DNA of 64,000 nt, taken from assembly GCF_001310975.1 (NCBI RefSeq), contig NZ_BAZY01000003.1:1-64000 (forward strand). The letters run 5' to 3'. Below, one piece after another: positions 10,807 through 20,782 of the stretch. Under the pieces are notes generated by a model. That model saw only the letters and a program-made list of their open reading frames with translations. It was not told the origin of the DNA and did not search any database. The stretch is from Thermoanaerobacter thermocopriae JCM 7501 (GTDB taxonomy: Bacteria > Bacillota > Thermoanaerobacteria > Thermoanaerobacterales > Thermoanaerobacteraceae). Positions within the stretch are counted from its first letter, which is position 1. The number at the start of each line of letters is the position of its first letter. The position numbers and the translations under genes are program-made.

Positions 10807-12096
10807 TTAATTATTTTGTAAAAATTCATCTATTTGTTTTGTAGCTTCATCCAACGCCTGTTGAGGTGTTGCTTTACCTCTAAATACTTTCTCAAAAGCT
10901 TGATTTAAAGTCTCATCTATCTTACCCCAATTTGGACTTGGTGTCCTTGGCCATGCAGTTTTTAATTGTTGAACATAAAGGCTAATAATCGGATCACCAC
11001 TGACGTCAGGTGAGTTAGCTACATCCATATTTGTCGGTATAAGCCCTGCTTGTTTTGCCAGCAACTTCTGAGGTGTTTCAGAAAACATATATTTCATAAA
11101 TATCCATGCCTCTTTAGGATGTTTAGTAGTTTTAAATAAAACAAGGTCTTCACCGCCTACAACCGATATGCTTCCTCCAGGTCCTTGTGGAAACAATGCA
11201 GGTACTGTAGACTGCTTTGCAGCATCCCCCTGTATACTGTAAAACCATGGTCCATCATCAATCATCAAATAATTATTACCTTTCATACCACCCCACGTAT
11301 CTGGCTGTCCTCCCAAAATACATGGTCCAATTAATTTCTTGTTATATAAATCTAGTAATTTCTCCAACGCAGCTACACTTTCAGGGCTATTCAAATATCC
11401 TGTAGCTTTTGTATATTTGTCGTCAGTAACCTTACCACCCAGTGAAAGAAAATAAGGAGCAATTCCCCAAGGTCCTGTTCCACTGATTGCTAAACCCCAT
11501 TTATCTTTTCCCTTTATTTTTTCCGCAGCTGCAACAAGTTCATCAAAAGTCTTTGGTGGTTCTGTTAATCCTGTTTGTTGTAATAACGTTTTATTATATA
11601 TTGCTATCTTAGTATTTGTATTTTGAGGAATTCCATAATAGTGACCATTGAAATAGTTAGTCTCCATAGGTCCTTTAAATGATTTTTCTTTTATAGCATC
11701 AAACCTTCAAGGTTATCTACTGGTTGTAGTGCGCCTAATTTCGCAAATTCTGGTACCCAAATTATATCCATCCTCATTACATCTGGAGTTGCATTACCTG
11801 CAACTGCTGATATTACTTGTTGTTTTAATCCATCATAAGGCATGCGCGTAGCTTTTACTTTAATATTGGGATATTTCTGCTCAAAATCAGGGATAATTTG
11901 CTCATTTAGAATCTTATCTTCCGTATCACTGAAAGTATGCCAAAATTCAATTGTAACAGGTTCTACTTTCTGGGTATCGTTTACAGAACTATTGTCAGTT
12001 GTCTTTTTTTGTGCCATTATTTGAACTACATCCCGCCATTACAAATGTCAAAGTCAAAATAGCTGCTACTAAAACACTTATCACCTTTTTACTCAT
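10807..12096 (-). CDS. Sugar ABC transporter solute-binding lipoprotein, two apparent frameshifts
   Basis: Extracellular substrate-binding lipoprotein of the CUT1 importer. The start at 12096 follows GGGGGAAA; a hydrophobic leader ends in a lipobox (FVMAGCSS). The mature N-terminus is EPVTIEFWHTFSD, and the C-terminal motif TPSPNWGKIDETLNQAFEKV is typical of maltose/oligosaccharide binders. The frame is interrupted in an A7 run near 12010 and near 11700 (GGTTTG for GGTTTTG). Restoring these gives one continuous protein of about 430 residues. It is the first gene of the transporter operon and is preceded by a dyad motif shared with the ROK regulator gene. Confidence 0.88.
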
Positions 12097-12173
12097 TCTA
12101 AATTTCCCCCTTTTATTAATCAAATTTATAAGTCAAATATTTATTTAATTTGTTCCCTTTACCCCTCCCTTCA

Positions 12174-12196
12174 ACTTTTTTCAGTGAATGAAGTAT
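12174..12196. promoter_or_regulatory. Putative ROK operator upstream of the transporter operon
   Basis: The 23-bp sequence has ACTT and AAGT ends around TTTTTCAGTGAAT. It differs at only two positions from the copy before the ROK gene at 13475-13497. It lies about 80-100 bases upstream of the binding-protein start and upstream of a weak minus-strand promoter (TTGACT then TTAATA near 12115-12140). Confidence 0.6.
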
Positions 12197-12220
12197 TAAA
12201 AATAAATTAATTAAACTCAC

Positions 12221-13446
12221 TTAAAATACTGTTAATGCATTATCTTGACCTTCATATAAAGGTACTTCAAAAAGTTTGCTAATCGCTAATGTTGAAGCAC
12301 CAATCACCCATCCTTCATCTCCAAGTTCAGATACTTTTATCTGTACTTTTTCTCATGCATTTTGAAAAAATGATTTTTTACAATATCACTTATAACAGGT
12401 AAAACAATATCTTTAGCAATCATTCCTTCTCCCGCAAGGATTATTGTTGATGGATTTAATAGATTTATCACGCTTAATAAACCATACCCCAAATATTTTG
12501 CAGATAGCCTTAATACATCAATCGCAAGCATATCTCCTTCTTTTGCATATTCATAGACTTTTTCAATAGATAAATCTTCTGTAAGATCTATTTTACTTTC
12601 ACTATATATTTTTATATTATCTTTAATATAATCCACTATGAAATCTTCTGAAGCATATGCTTCCAGGCAACCCCTTTGTCCGCATTCACATTTTCTGCCT
12701 TCAGCAACCAGTACCATATGTCCTATTTCTCCAGCACCGCCAAAATCACCAGTATACAATTTTTTATTAATTACTATTCCTGAACCAATACCAGAACCAT
12801 AAGTTACCACTATAAAATTATTTAATTTTCTTCCATGTCCATACCACAATTCAGCTAATGTATAGGCATTAACATCATTATCAACGTATACAGGAACGTT
12901 AAATTTATTCTCCACAATATTACCAATTTCAACATTACTCCAATTTAACATACCAGAATATATAAGCCTGCCTCTCTGTTGATCAACTAAACCAGAAACT
13001 GCGACTCCTATACCCATCAAATTTTTGTTATAAGGAATCTTTGTAATTAATTTTTCTATGTTTTCAACCACCATGTTCAATACCGTATTACTATTTGTCC
13101 CTTTTTTAAATGGTACAACTCTCTTTTCAAGAATCTCACTTTTAAGATTTGTCAAAGCAAATATCAAGTTATTCTCCTCAATTTTAATGCCTATAATATA
13201 TCCGTAATTATAATTAAATTCCAAAAGAATAGGTTTTCTTCCACCTGTAGAATCAGCCTCTCCTACTTCATGAACAAGATTTTGGCTTTCTAATTCTTCA
13301 ACAATGTTTGTAACAGTAGATAATCCTAAATTAAGATTTTTTGAAATATCAGTACGGCTAATAGGTCCATTCATTCTTATTTCGTTTATTACTAAAGAAC
13401 GATTAATATCTTTTATAAGTTCCTTGTTTCCTATCCTTAGTTTCAT
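12221..13446 (-). CDS. ROK-family transcriptional regulator (XylR/NagC type), C-terminal frameshift
   Basis: Sugar-responsive repressor or activator. The N-terminal winged helix spans about residues 10-65 (RSLVINEIRMNGPISRTDISK, in two parts, then LNLGLSTVTNIVEELE). It is followed by a ROK sugar-kinase-like domain with VVTYGSGIGSGIV, the GGAGEIGHM signature and the zinc motif CECGQRGCLEAY. The frame ends early at 12337. Restoring the A-run near 12345 (GAGAAAAAGT) extends it by about 38 residues (VSELGDEGWVIGAS and onward), which matches normal ROK ends, so the true stop is at 12221. It is divergent from nothing: it reads into the transporter operon, with its own copy of the shared dyad upstream. 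Likely local regulator of the dextran genes. Confidence 0.87.
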
Positions 13447-13474
13447 TTACCATCACCTTTATATATAATAACAT

Positions 13475-13497
13475 ACTTTTTTCACTGAATCAAGTAT
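13475..13497. promoter_or_regulatory. Putative ROK operator upstream of the ROK gene
   Basis: Second copy of the 23-bp motif (ACTT, then TTTTCACTGAAT, then CAAGTAT), about 30-50 bases before the ROK start. This fits autoregulation by the ROK protein. Two copies before two functionally linked genes are seen directly; binding is inferred. Confidence 0.6.
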
Positions 13498-13529
13498 CTT
13501 TTTAATAAAAAATTAAAACTTTTATATCT

Positions 13530-14060
13530 TTGTCAAAAACTAATATTGGAAGGATTTTTCTAATATTCCTAAACATCAAAAACAAAATTTTTTGTAGTTG
13601 TACATTAAAATACGATATTCTCTCATACTTTCAATGTTTACAAAAATATATAATCTCTTATAATACGACTGGAAGTAAGCGACAAGCTAATTTAAATAAT
13701 TTCTCCTTAAAAAATAAATTCGATCTTCTTTTAAAAAAGATTCTCGGTAATGAAATATACTGGATAATAAACTAAAACGATAGTGGAAACTATTTTTATT
13801 AAATTCACTTTTGATAACAAAAGTCATAATAGTGAAGGTATTGGCGATGGTATTGGGAGTATATTTACCATATGTGATGCTTTATACGATTCAGAATCTA
13901 ATAGTACAATAGTTATTGATGAACCTGAATTATCCCTGCATCCAGCCTACCAAAAAGACTAATGAATGTGTTTAAGGAATTTTCCACTTTTAACTATTTA
14001 AACAACATTCTCCTTTTTGCTATTACAGTTGCCCTTCTCGTCAAAAAGATGTTGATATAA
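13530..14060 (+). pseudogene. Decayed AAA/ABC-type ATPase (Walker B region recognisable)
   Basis: A plus-strand stretch encodes GIGDGIGSIFTICDALYD, then STIVIDEPELSLHPAYQK, then RLMNVFKEFSTF. This is the signature-to-Walker-B region of OLD/AAA_21-type ATPases. The upstream open frame 13530-13775 ends in FDLLLKKILGNEIYW and probably belongs to the same former gene. Several stops and frame changes (near 13775, 13800 and 13960) interrupt it and there is no Walker A. It is a broken accessory gene, perhaps from a defence or mobile element, next to the tRNA. Confidence 0.6.
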
Positions 14061-14129
14061 AATCCTTTCATTAGTACTATTTCGCTTAAAAACATCTATG
14101 TTTTTAAAGTATAGTATTTAATCCAAAAA

Positions 14130-14263
14130 GCCAACTTGAAAGAGAAATAAGAAATGGAGTATCGGTTATATTTTTTACTGCGTCATACGCATCGACAATA
14201 TTATTACAAACGAGGGGTAAATCCAAAATAATACAAGAAAGACTTGGCCACCAAAATTTCAAA
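14130..14263 (+). pseudogene. Tyrosine-integrase C-terminal remnant beside tRNA-Arg
   Basis: From 14181 a plus-strand frame reads RHTH, then YYYKRGVNPKIIQERLGHQNF. This is the conserved R-H-x-x-H to L-G-H segment of phage-type tyrosine recombinases. The catalytic Tyr region is missing and the frame runs directly into the 3' end of the tRNA gene. The rest of the integrase is absent, so only a scar of an integrated element remains. Confidence 0.65.
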
Positions 14264-14340
14264 TGGTGCGCCCGAGAGGACTCGAACCTCCGGCACGCAG
14301 TTTAGGAAACTGCTGCTCTATCCTGCTGAGCTACGGGCGC
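14264..14340 (-). tRNA. tRNA-Arg (anticodon CCT)
   Basis: The minus strand folds as a full cloverleaf. The acceptor stem GCGCCCG pairs with CGGGCGC, the D arm has GCTC/GAGC, and the anticodon stem GCAGT/ACTGC encloses loop TTCCTAA with anticodon CCT. The T arm is GGAGG-TTCGAGT-CCTCT. A CCA end is encoded (14264-14266). Its 3' side abuts integrase debris, marking it as a past integration site. Confidence 0.95.
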
Positions 14341-14401
14341 TTAAAAACTTATTACAGAAGTATTTTATCAGACAATTATAAAGCTGTCAAGGCCAAATAA
14401 C

Positions 14402-14438
14402 TAAAAAGGGGACCAAGCTTTCGCTTAGACCCCTTTTT
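14402..14438 (-). terminator. Rho-independent terminator of groESL
   Basis: On the minus strand AAAAAGGGG and CCCCTTTTT flank an AAGC-GAAA-GCTT core just after the groEL stop. A GC-rich stem followed by T residues is the standard intrinsic terminator. Confidence 0.85.
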
Positions 14439-14440
14439 AA

Positions 14441-16069
<1,629 letters not shown>

Positions 16070-16077
16070 CTACCTCC

Positions 16078-16362
16078 TTATTCTATAATTGCTAAAATAT
16101 CACTTTCTCTTAAAAGTAGATATTCTTCCCCATCCAACTTAACTTCTGTCCCGGCATACTTGGAGAAGATCACTCTATCGCCGACTTTCACTTCTAACTC
16201 TACCTTTTTGCCGTCTATGTATTGCCCTGTTCCTACTGCAACTACTTCACCTTGTTGTGGTTTCTCTTTTGCAGTACCTGGCAAAATAACTCCACCTTTT
16301 GTAACTTCTTCTGCCTGAATTACTTTGACTACAACTCTGTCTCCAAGTGGTTTTAATCTCAT
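16078..16362 (-). CDS. groES: Co-chaperonin GroES (10 kDa)
   Basis: Lid protein of the GroEL chamber. It has 94 residues, normal length. The N-terminus [13 protein letters not shown], the mobile loop ([14 protein letters not shown]) and [14 protein letters not shown] are typical. The ATG at 16362 follows AGGAGGAGG; upstream in-frame residues would include the ribosome site. First gene of the operon, about 27 bases after CIRCE. Confidence 0.97.
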   Translation of the reverse strand: MRLKPLGDRVVVKVIQAEEVTKGGVILPGTAKEKPQQGEVVAVGTGQYIDGKKVELEVKVGDRVIFSKYAGTEVKLDGEEYLLLRESDILAIIE

Positions 16363-16388
16363 ATACCTTATCCCTCCTCCTTTATTTA

Positions 16389-16415
16389 TTAGCACTCAAC
16401 TTATGTGAGTGCTAA
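16389..16415. promoter_or_regulatory. CIRCE operator (HrcA binding site)
   Basis: Exact TTAGCACTC, nine bases, then GAGTGCTAA immediately upstream of groES. This is the consensus heat-shock operator bound by HrcA in Gram-positive bacteria. Confidence 0.97.
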
Positions 16416-16593
16416 TCCCAATCTCTATATTAATTTAAGTAATTAAACATATCAAACTTTATTATAGCCTATTTTAGGCATATAGTCGTATTATTTATGA
16501 TTTTACCCAAATATTTTAATTTTATGCCATTATTTATTGATTTAAATTGTGTTTCTATAATTTGTATTTTTAAATAAAAAATATAGGGAAAAT

Positions 16594-17571
16594 TTATTCC
16601 CCTTTTTCTAAGTCACTTTTTTCTTTATTAGACAAATTAACCAAACCCTGTTGCTTCAGATAATTTATCATATTATACATGTATTGCTGTTGTTCTTTTG
16701 TAAGCATAGATTTTAAATTGTTTATAGCTGCTAATTGCTGTTCAGACATACCTTGAGGAAGTAAATTTTCTTCCTTATTTGGCAATTCCTGTTCCATTTC
16801 TTCCTCATCTTTTTCTCCCTCTTTTAGGTCAACTTCTATTTCTTTTATTTCTTCGCTTTTTTCTTCTTCCTCCTCTGTTATTTCTTCATAAAAATCTCTG
16901 GTTGCTTGTTGAGATTGTTTTTTCTCCTCTTTCATACTGTTCATAATTCCTTCTGCTTTGTTTAATACCTCTAATAATTTTATATTCTTTGCAATTTTAT
17001 CAGTTTCCTCTATTTTTTCTTCTGGTATTATAGGCCGTATAGCTTCATAAATATCTACTATTTTATCAAAAAAGTTATCTTTATCCTCTTCTTTTGTGTA
17101 TTTTTCTAGTCTTTGTTGCAAGTTCTTTAATGCTTCGTGGAATTTTAAAAACTTATCTATTATAATTTGCTTGTCTTCTGCAATATAAGGTTTTATTGCT
17201 TTTAAAATCCCTATTTTGTCTACCTGAGTTTTGTCCATTGCCTCAATTTCTTCTTGGGAAAGATTCATTAAATCTTTTTGTATCTCAATTATCTCTGCTA
17301 TTTTAGAAAAAATATCTACATAATATTGATCTCTTTTGCATAAATAGGGCTTTACGCTTTCTACAAAATTTTTACTTTTTGTTACTATTTCATACACATT
17401 AATTGTCGACTTTTTATCTTCTTGTGGTAGTAAGAACTTACCATTATCATCAGAACCTGAGGAAGGTACAGTCTCATTTTTCTCTCTTTCTACACCCATC
17501 ATTTGAAATCTCACAAAAGCTACTATTAAAAGTTCTATAGCCAGTATTTTTAATAAAATCTCTCTTTGCAA
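16594..17571 (-). CDS. Hypothetical membrane-anchored acidic coiled-coil protein
   Basis: 325 residues, function not recognised. It starts with TTG after a GGGGGGAA ribosome site. A short hydrophobic segment at about residues 4-24 (ILLKILAIELLIVAFVRF) could anchor it in the membrane. The rest is charged, helix-rich and Glu/Lys-dominated, with a very acidic stretch around residues 230-265. A Gln-rich C-terminus (SEQQLAAINNLKSMLTKEQQ) suggests coiled coil. Part of a group of membrane-associated unknowns between groESL and the subtilase. Could be a spore or envelope protein, but nothing specific supports that. Confidence 0.6.
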   Translation of the reverse strand: MQREILLKILAIELLIVAFVRFQMMGVEREKNETVPSSGSDDNGKFLLPQEDKKSTINVYEIVTKSKNFVESVKPYLCKRDQYYVDIFSKIAEIIEIQKDLMNLSQEEIEAMDKTQVDKIGILKAIKPYIAEDKQIIIDKFLKFHEALKNLQQRLEKYTKEEDKDNFFDKIVDIYEAIRPIIPEEKIEETDKIAKNIKLLEVLNKAEGIMNSMKEEKKQSQQATRDFYEEITEEEEEKSEEIKEIEVDLKEGEKDEEEMEQELPNKEENLLPQGMSEQQLAAINNLKSMLTKEQQQYMYNMINYLKQQGLVNLSNKEKSDLEKGE

Positions 17572-17680
17572 AACAAATTCCCCCTATTTTTAATCTCTTA
17601 CTAAATATATGAAAGGGCTAGTCTATTATTATTAGATTTCCCGTAATTTTAAAGATTTGCGTTACTAAAATTAATACCTG

Positions 17681-17842
17681 TTAATAACCAAAAAAGATTC
17701 TTTGCTTTTTTTTCGCGTTTTCTTCCTGTAAAATTACAAGTATTAAAAAGAAAAACAACAGACTTTCAAGCTCAAATCTTACATCCAGTATCAAAGTTAA
17801 AACTACAAAAAAGAAGAGCAGAGTATCTCCAGAAAAAGACAT
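17681..17842 (-). CDS. Small membrane protein (53 aa), LLFFF repeats
   Basis: Previously easy to miss: an ATG at 17842, ten bases after GGAG, opens 53 codons. The protein has two hydrophobic segments that each begin with LLFFF (DTLLFFFVVLTLIL and ESLLFFFLILVIL) and a basic tail (AKKKQRIFFGY). The same paired LLFFF layout occurs in the next gene downstream-to-right (17913-18098), so the two are probably paralogues. Function unknown. Confidence 0.6.
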   Translation of the reverse strand: MSFSGDTLLFFFVVLTLILDVRFELESLLFFFLILVILQEENAKKKQRIFFGY

Positions 17843-17876
17843 ATATTATCACTCCATATATAATTTTATTAAAAGT

Positions 17877-17912
17877 AAAAAGGGCTCTATCGCAGGATAG
17901 AGCCCTTTAAAA
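17877..17912 (-). terminator. Intrinsic terminator after small membrane protein gene
   Basis: AAAGGGCTCTATC and GATAGAGCCCTTT form a 13-bp stem with a 4-base loop directly after the stop codon at 17913, with A/T runs on both sides. It works on the minus strand for the gene at 17913-18098. Confidence 0.85.
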
Positions 17913-18098
17913 TTATTTGACCTCATTTAAAAACCAGCCTAACCCACCATTCATTATTATTACAAGGAGTATAAAGAAGAACAACAATGTCTCTAAAGAC
18001 CATGTTACATTAAGCCACTCTCCGCCAAGTGCTAATACAAGTATCAAGAAGAAAAACAGCAAATTGCTTTGCCCAAAAACTGAACTTGTTCCTGCCAT
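17913..18098 (-). CDS. Small membrane protein (61 aa), LLFFF repeats
   Basis: Two hydrophobic segments, both opening with LLFFF (SNLLFFFLILVLALGG and ETLLFFFILLVIIMNGG), joined by a short loop rich in Trp and Glu. A ribosome site GGGGG lies before the ATG. It resembles the 53-residue protein at 17681 and lies next to another tiny membrane protein. Such Gly/Phe-rich small proteins are frequent in spore-forming clostridia, but I cannot assign a role. Confidence 0.75.
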   Translation of the reverse strand: MAGTSSVFGQSNLLFFFLILVLALGGEWLNVTWSLETLLFFFILLVIIMNGGLGWFLNEVK

Positions 18099-18133
18099 AT
18101 TGATCCCCCTTTATAAAAAATTTTAATGTTTAA

Positions 18134-18250
18134 TTAGGCTTTTGGTTCTTCAACAATAAATCCTGGGATAAACAAGCAGATTAACAATATGATGATTATG
18201 ATCCAAAACCATCCAAATCCCCATCCTGCTCCACCTTTATCTACTGGCAT
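18134..18250 (-). CDS. Tiny membrane protein (38 aa)
   Basis: ATG at 18250 after AGGAGGAAAA. The product MPVDKGGAGWGFGWFW, then a block of Ile/Leu, then FIPGFIVEEPKA has one transmembrane helix. The Gly/Trp/Phe-rich start resembles small spore-associated YjcZ-like peptides, but the match is by composition only. It lies 35 bases upstream of the 61-residue membrane protein and may be co-transcribed with it. Confidence 0.65.
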   Translation of the reverse strand: MPVDKGGAGWGFGWFWIIIIILLICLFIPGFIVEEPKA

Positions 18251-18410
18251 AAATATTTTCCTCCTTTCAAATTTCATCTTTTACTATGTGGGTCTTTAAC
18301 GACCTACTACATAATATGACATAACTTTATACGGTGACACTTTTTAAATTTCCACTAACAATTTTTTATATTTCACATATTGTGTTAATAGCATGAAAGG
18401 AGGTGCGCTA

Positions 18411-19649
18411 ATGAATCTTATTCCTATAATTGCTTTTTCTAAAATAGCAAAGGAAATTTATGTATCAAATAAAATTGATAAAAGACTTCTAAAAAAAGCA
18501 GTATATCTAAGAAGTGAATGTGTCCCTGGAATATTATATTCCCATTTACCTTATTACATTTTAAAAGAAAAAATCGAAAAATTAGGAGGTAGCATAAAAT
18601 TCGAACTGCCAATAATCAAAGGCTGGTCAGTAAATTTACCTTGTGATAAACTAAAAAATCTTGCAGCATTAAAGGGAGTTTATTTTATAGCACAAGATTC
18701 AACTGTTAAACTGCAGCTTTATATTGCCACCCAAGAAATTGCCTCTCGAAAAGCGAACGATTTAGGATACTCCGGTAAGGGAGTGACAATTGCTTTTTTA
18801 GATACCGGAATATATCCTCACCCTGATTTTACCAAACCAAAAAACCGCATAGTAGCATTTCACGATGTAGTAAATGGAAAAAAGCAACCCTATGATGACA
18901 ATGGTCACGGCACTCATGTAGCTGGTGATGCAACGGGGAATGGATATGCTTCTGGCGGCAAGTACAAAGGCGTAGCTCCAGAAGCCAATATAGTAGCAGT
19001 AAAAGTATTAGATGCTTATGGCAGGGGCTTATCCTCTGACATATTAGCAGGAATGCAATGGATTTTAGATAATAAAGACAAATACAATATACGAGTAGTT
19101 TCTCTCTCAATAGGTGAAACTCCTTCCCTTCCTACTTTTTTAGATCCTTTAGTGAGAGGAGTAAATACTCTTTGGAGAAATGGATTAGTAGTAACTGTTG
19201 CAGCCGGAAACTCAGGCCCCAATTACAACACAATAACTTCCCCTGGCAACAGTAAAAATGTAATAACTGTAGGAGCAGTAGATGACAAAAGGACCTCAGA
19301 CGTAAGCGATGACGAAATAGCTCAATTTTCTGGAAGAGGTTCACCTTATCTATATAAACCAGACATAGTAGCACCGGGTGTAAAAATAATTTCTACTGCC
19401 TCAGGAAACATTCCTTTTGGCGCAGATGAAATCATGATAAATAAAGCTTATAGAACAGCGACAGGGACTTCAATGGCAACTCCAATGGTAGCAGGAGCAG
19501 CAGCTCTACTTCTTGAAAAAAATCCTAATTTGACAAATGTACAAATAAAAAATATTTTAAAAGCAACAGCAGTAAAAATTGACGATGCAGGTCTATGGAC
19601 ACAAGGAAGTGGAATGATAAACATAGAAGAGGCTTTAAAAAAAGCATGA
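18411..19649 (+). CDS. Subtilisin-like serine protease (S8 family)
   Basis: Serine endopeptidase of about 412 residues. The catalytic triad is visible: Asp131 in AFLDTGI, His166 in NGHGTHVAG and Ser354 in GTSMATPMVAG; the oxyanion region is VTVAAGNSG. About 110 N-terminal residues precede the catalytic domain and probably act as an intramolecular chaperone propeptide. No signal peptide is evident, so it may be intracellular or exported unconventionally. The ATG at 18411 is chosen because AAAGGAGGT is six bases before it. One of the few plus-strand genes here, convergent with the HutP-like gene. Confidence 0.93.
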   Translation: MNLIPIIAFSKIAKEIYVSNKIDKRLLKKAVYLRSECVPGILYSHLPYYILKEKIEKLGGSIKFELPIIKGWSVNLPCDKLKNLAALKGVYFIAQDSTVKLQLYIATQEIASRKANDLGYSGKGVTIAFLDTGIYPHPDFTKPKNRIVAFHDVVNGKKQPYDDNGHGTHVAGDATGNGYASGGKYKGVAPEANIVAVKVLDAYGRGLSSDILAGMQWILDNKDKYNIRVVSLSIGETPSLPTFLDPLVRGVNTLWRNGLVVTVAAGNSGPNYNTITSPGNSKNVITVGAVDDKRTSDVSDDEIAQFSGRGSPYLYKPDIVAPGVKIISTASGNIPFGADEIMINKAYRTATGTSMATPMVAGAAALLLEKNPNLTNVQIKNILKATAVKIDDAGLWTQGSGMINIEEALKKA

Positions 19650-19661
19650 GGGGGTAACCCC

Positions 19662-20075
19662 TCATTTTAATGACCTGTGACCTAAGCCTATGGCTACTTC
19701 ATTTAAGTTTAGCATACCTACTGCAAAAAACACGCAGACACAAAGATGTTCACCAGCATAGGCAATGCCTATTTTGCCACCTACATTGAGTCCCATAGCT
19801 TTGTTCATGACTTGTACAGCAGCCTCATGCGCCGCCCCTGCTACAGCTCCTTCTGCAGCATGAGTTTCCTCTATAATTCCTTCTCTCTTAGCCGCTACTA
19901 CCGCTCTTTCAATAATTTTAGATATAGAATTTACGTATTCTCCACCATAGTTAACAGCTGCAACCTTTACTCCCTGTTGCCAATATTTGTGTTTTAAACT
20001 TTCTTCTTCTTCTCTCGTTGACATAGCCATTTTTACAGCAATTCTGGCTACGTCAATGCTTTTTAGTTGTTTCAT
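19662..20075 (-). CDS. HutP-like RNA-binding protein
   Basis: 137 residues with the HutP-family fold pattern. The central region ESVNSISKI-type helix is followed by EETHAAEGAVAGAAHEAAVQVMNKA, written here in two helices. The end is the conserved C-terminal strand EVAIGLGHRSL. HutP of Bacillus is a histidine- and metal-dependent antiterminator of the hut operon. No histidine-utilisation genes are nearby, so its RNA target is unknown. It is followed by the subtilase in convergent orientation, with a 12-base gap. Confidence 0.8.
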   Translation of the reverse strand: MKQLKSIDVARIAVKMAMSTREEEESLKHKYWQQGVKVAAVNYGGEYVNSISKIIERAVVAAKREGIIEETHAAEGAVAGAAHEAAVQVMNKAMGLNVGGKIGIAYAGEHLCVCVFFAVGMLNLNEVAIGLGHRSLK

Positions 20076-20086
20076 ATTCGCACCGC

Positions 20087-20782
20087 CTAAAATCTTTTTA
20101 TAATATTTAGCAAAAATTGATAAAAAATGGGTATAAAAATAGCCGGCAGCAAATTTCCTACTTTTATGTTTTTTATTTCTAACATATTTAAAGAAATAGC
20201 AAATATCAATATTCCACCTACAGCTGTCATGTCATTTATAACTGTTTTTGTTAAAAGTCCTTGCAAAAAAGATGCTCCCAGCGAAATAGACCCTTGATAC
20301 AAAAATACAGAAACAGCTGAAAAAGCAACACCTATTCCAAAAGTGGAAGCAAAAATTATTGAGGAAATTCCATCTAAAACAGATTTAGCAAATAATATAC
20401 TGTGGTCTCCTGAAAGTCCATCCTTCAAAGCACCTATAATTGCCATAGCACCAATGCAATAAACTAAACTTGCTGTCACAAAACCTTTGCTAATTGTAGA
20501 ACTCTTATCTTTACTTAATTTTTTTTGCAACACATCTCCCAACTTATTTAAATGTTCTTCAATATTTAGAGCTTCTCCTACGATCCCTCCTATTACGAGA
20601 CTTATAATTACTACCATTAAATTACTAAACTGAAGTCCATTGGAAATTCCAATTATCATCACGCTTAACGCTACTCCTTGCATGACTATATTTTTAAACC
20701 TATCTGGAATCCCTACTTTAAGGAGAGTACCAATAGTGCCACCCACAATTATTGCAATTGAATTTACAATAGTTCCTACCAT
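20087..20782 (-). CDS. DUF554 integral membrane protein
   Basis: 231 residues with about seven membrane segments. The N-terminus MVGTIVNSIAIIVGGTIGTLL and the motif FASTFGIGVAFSAVSVFLYQG are typical of the DUF554 (YdfK/YqgA) family of putative transporters. Substrate unknown. Its ATG overlaps the last codons of the glycosylase gene, which indicates translational coupling rather than shared function. Confidence 0.88.
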   Translation of the reverse strand: MVGTIVNSIAIIVGGTIGTLLKVGIPDRFKNIVMQGVALSVMIIGISNGLQFSNLMVVIISLVIGGIVGEALNIEEHLNKLGDVLQKKLSKDKSSTISKGFVTASLVYCIGAMAIIGALKDGLSGDHSILFAKSVLDGISSIIFASTFGIGVAFSAVSVFLYQGSISLGASFLQGLLTKTVINDMTAVGGILIFAISLNMLEIKNIKVGNLLPAIFIPIFYQFLLNIIKRF

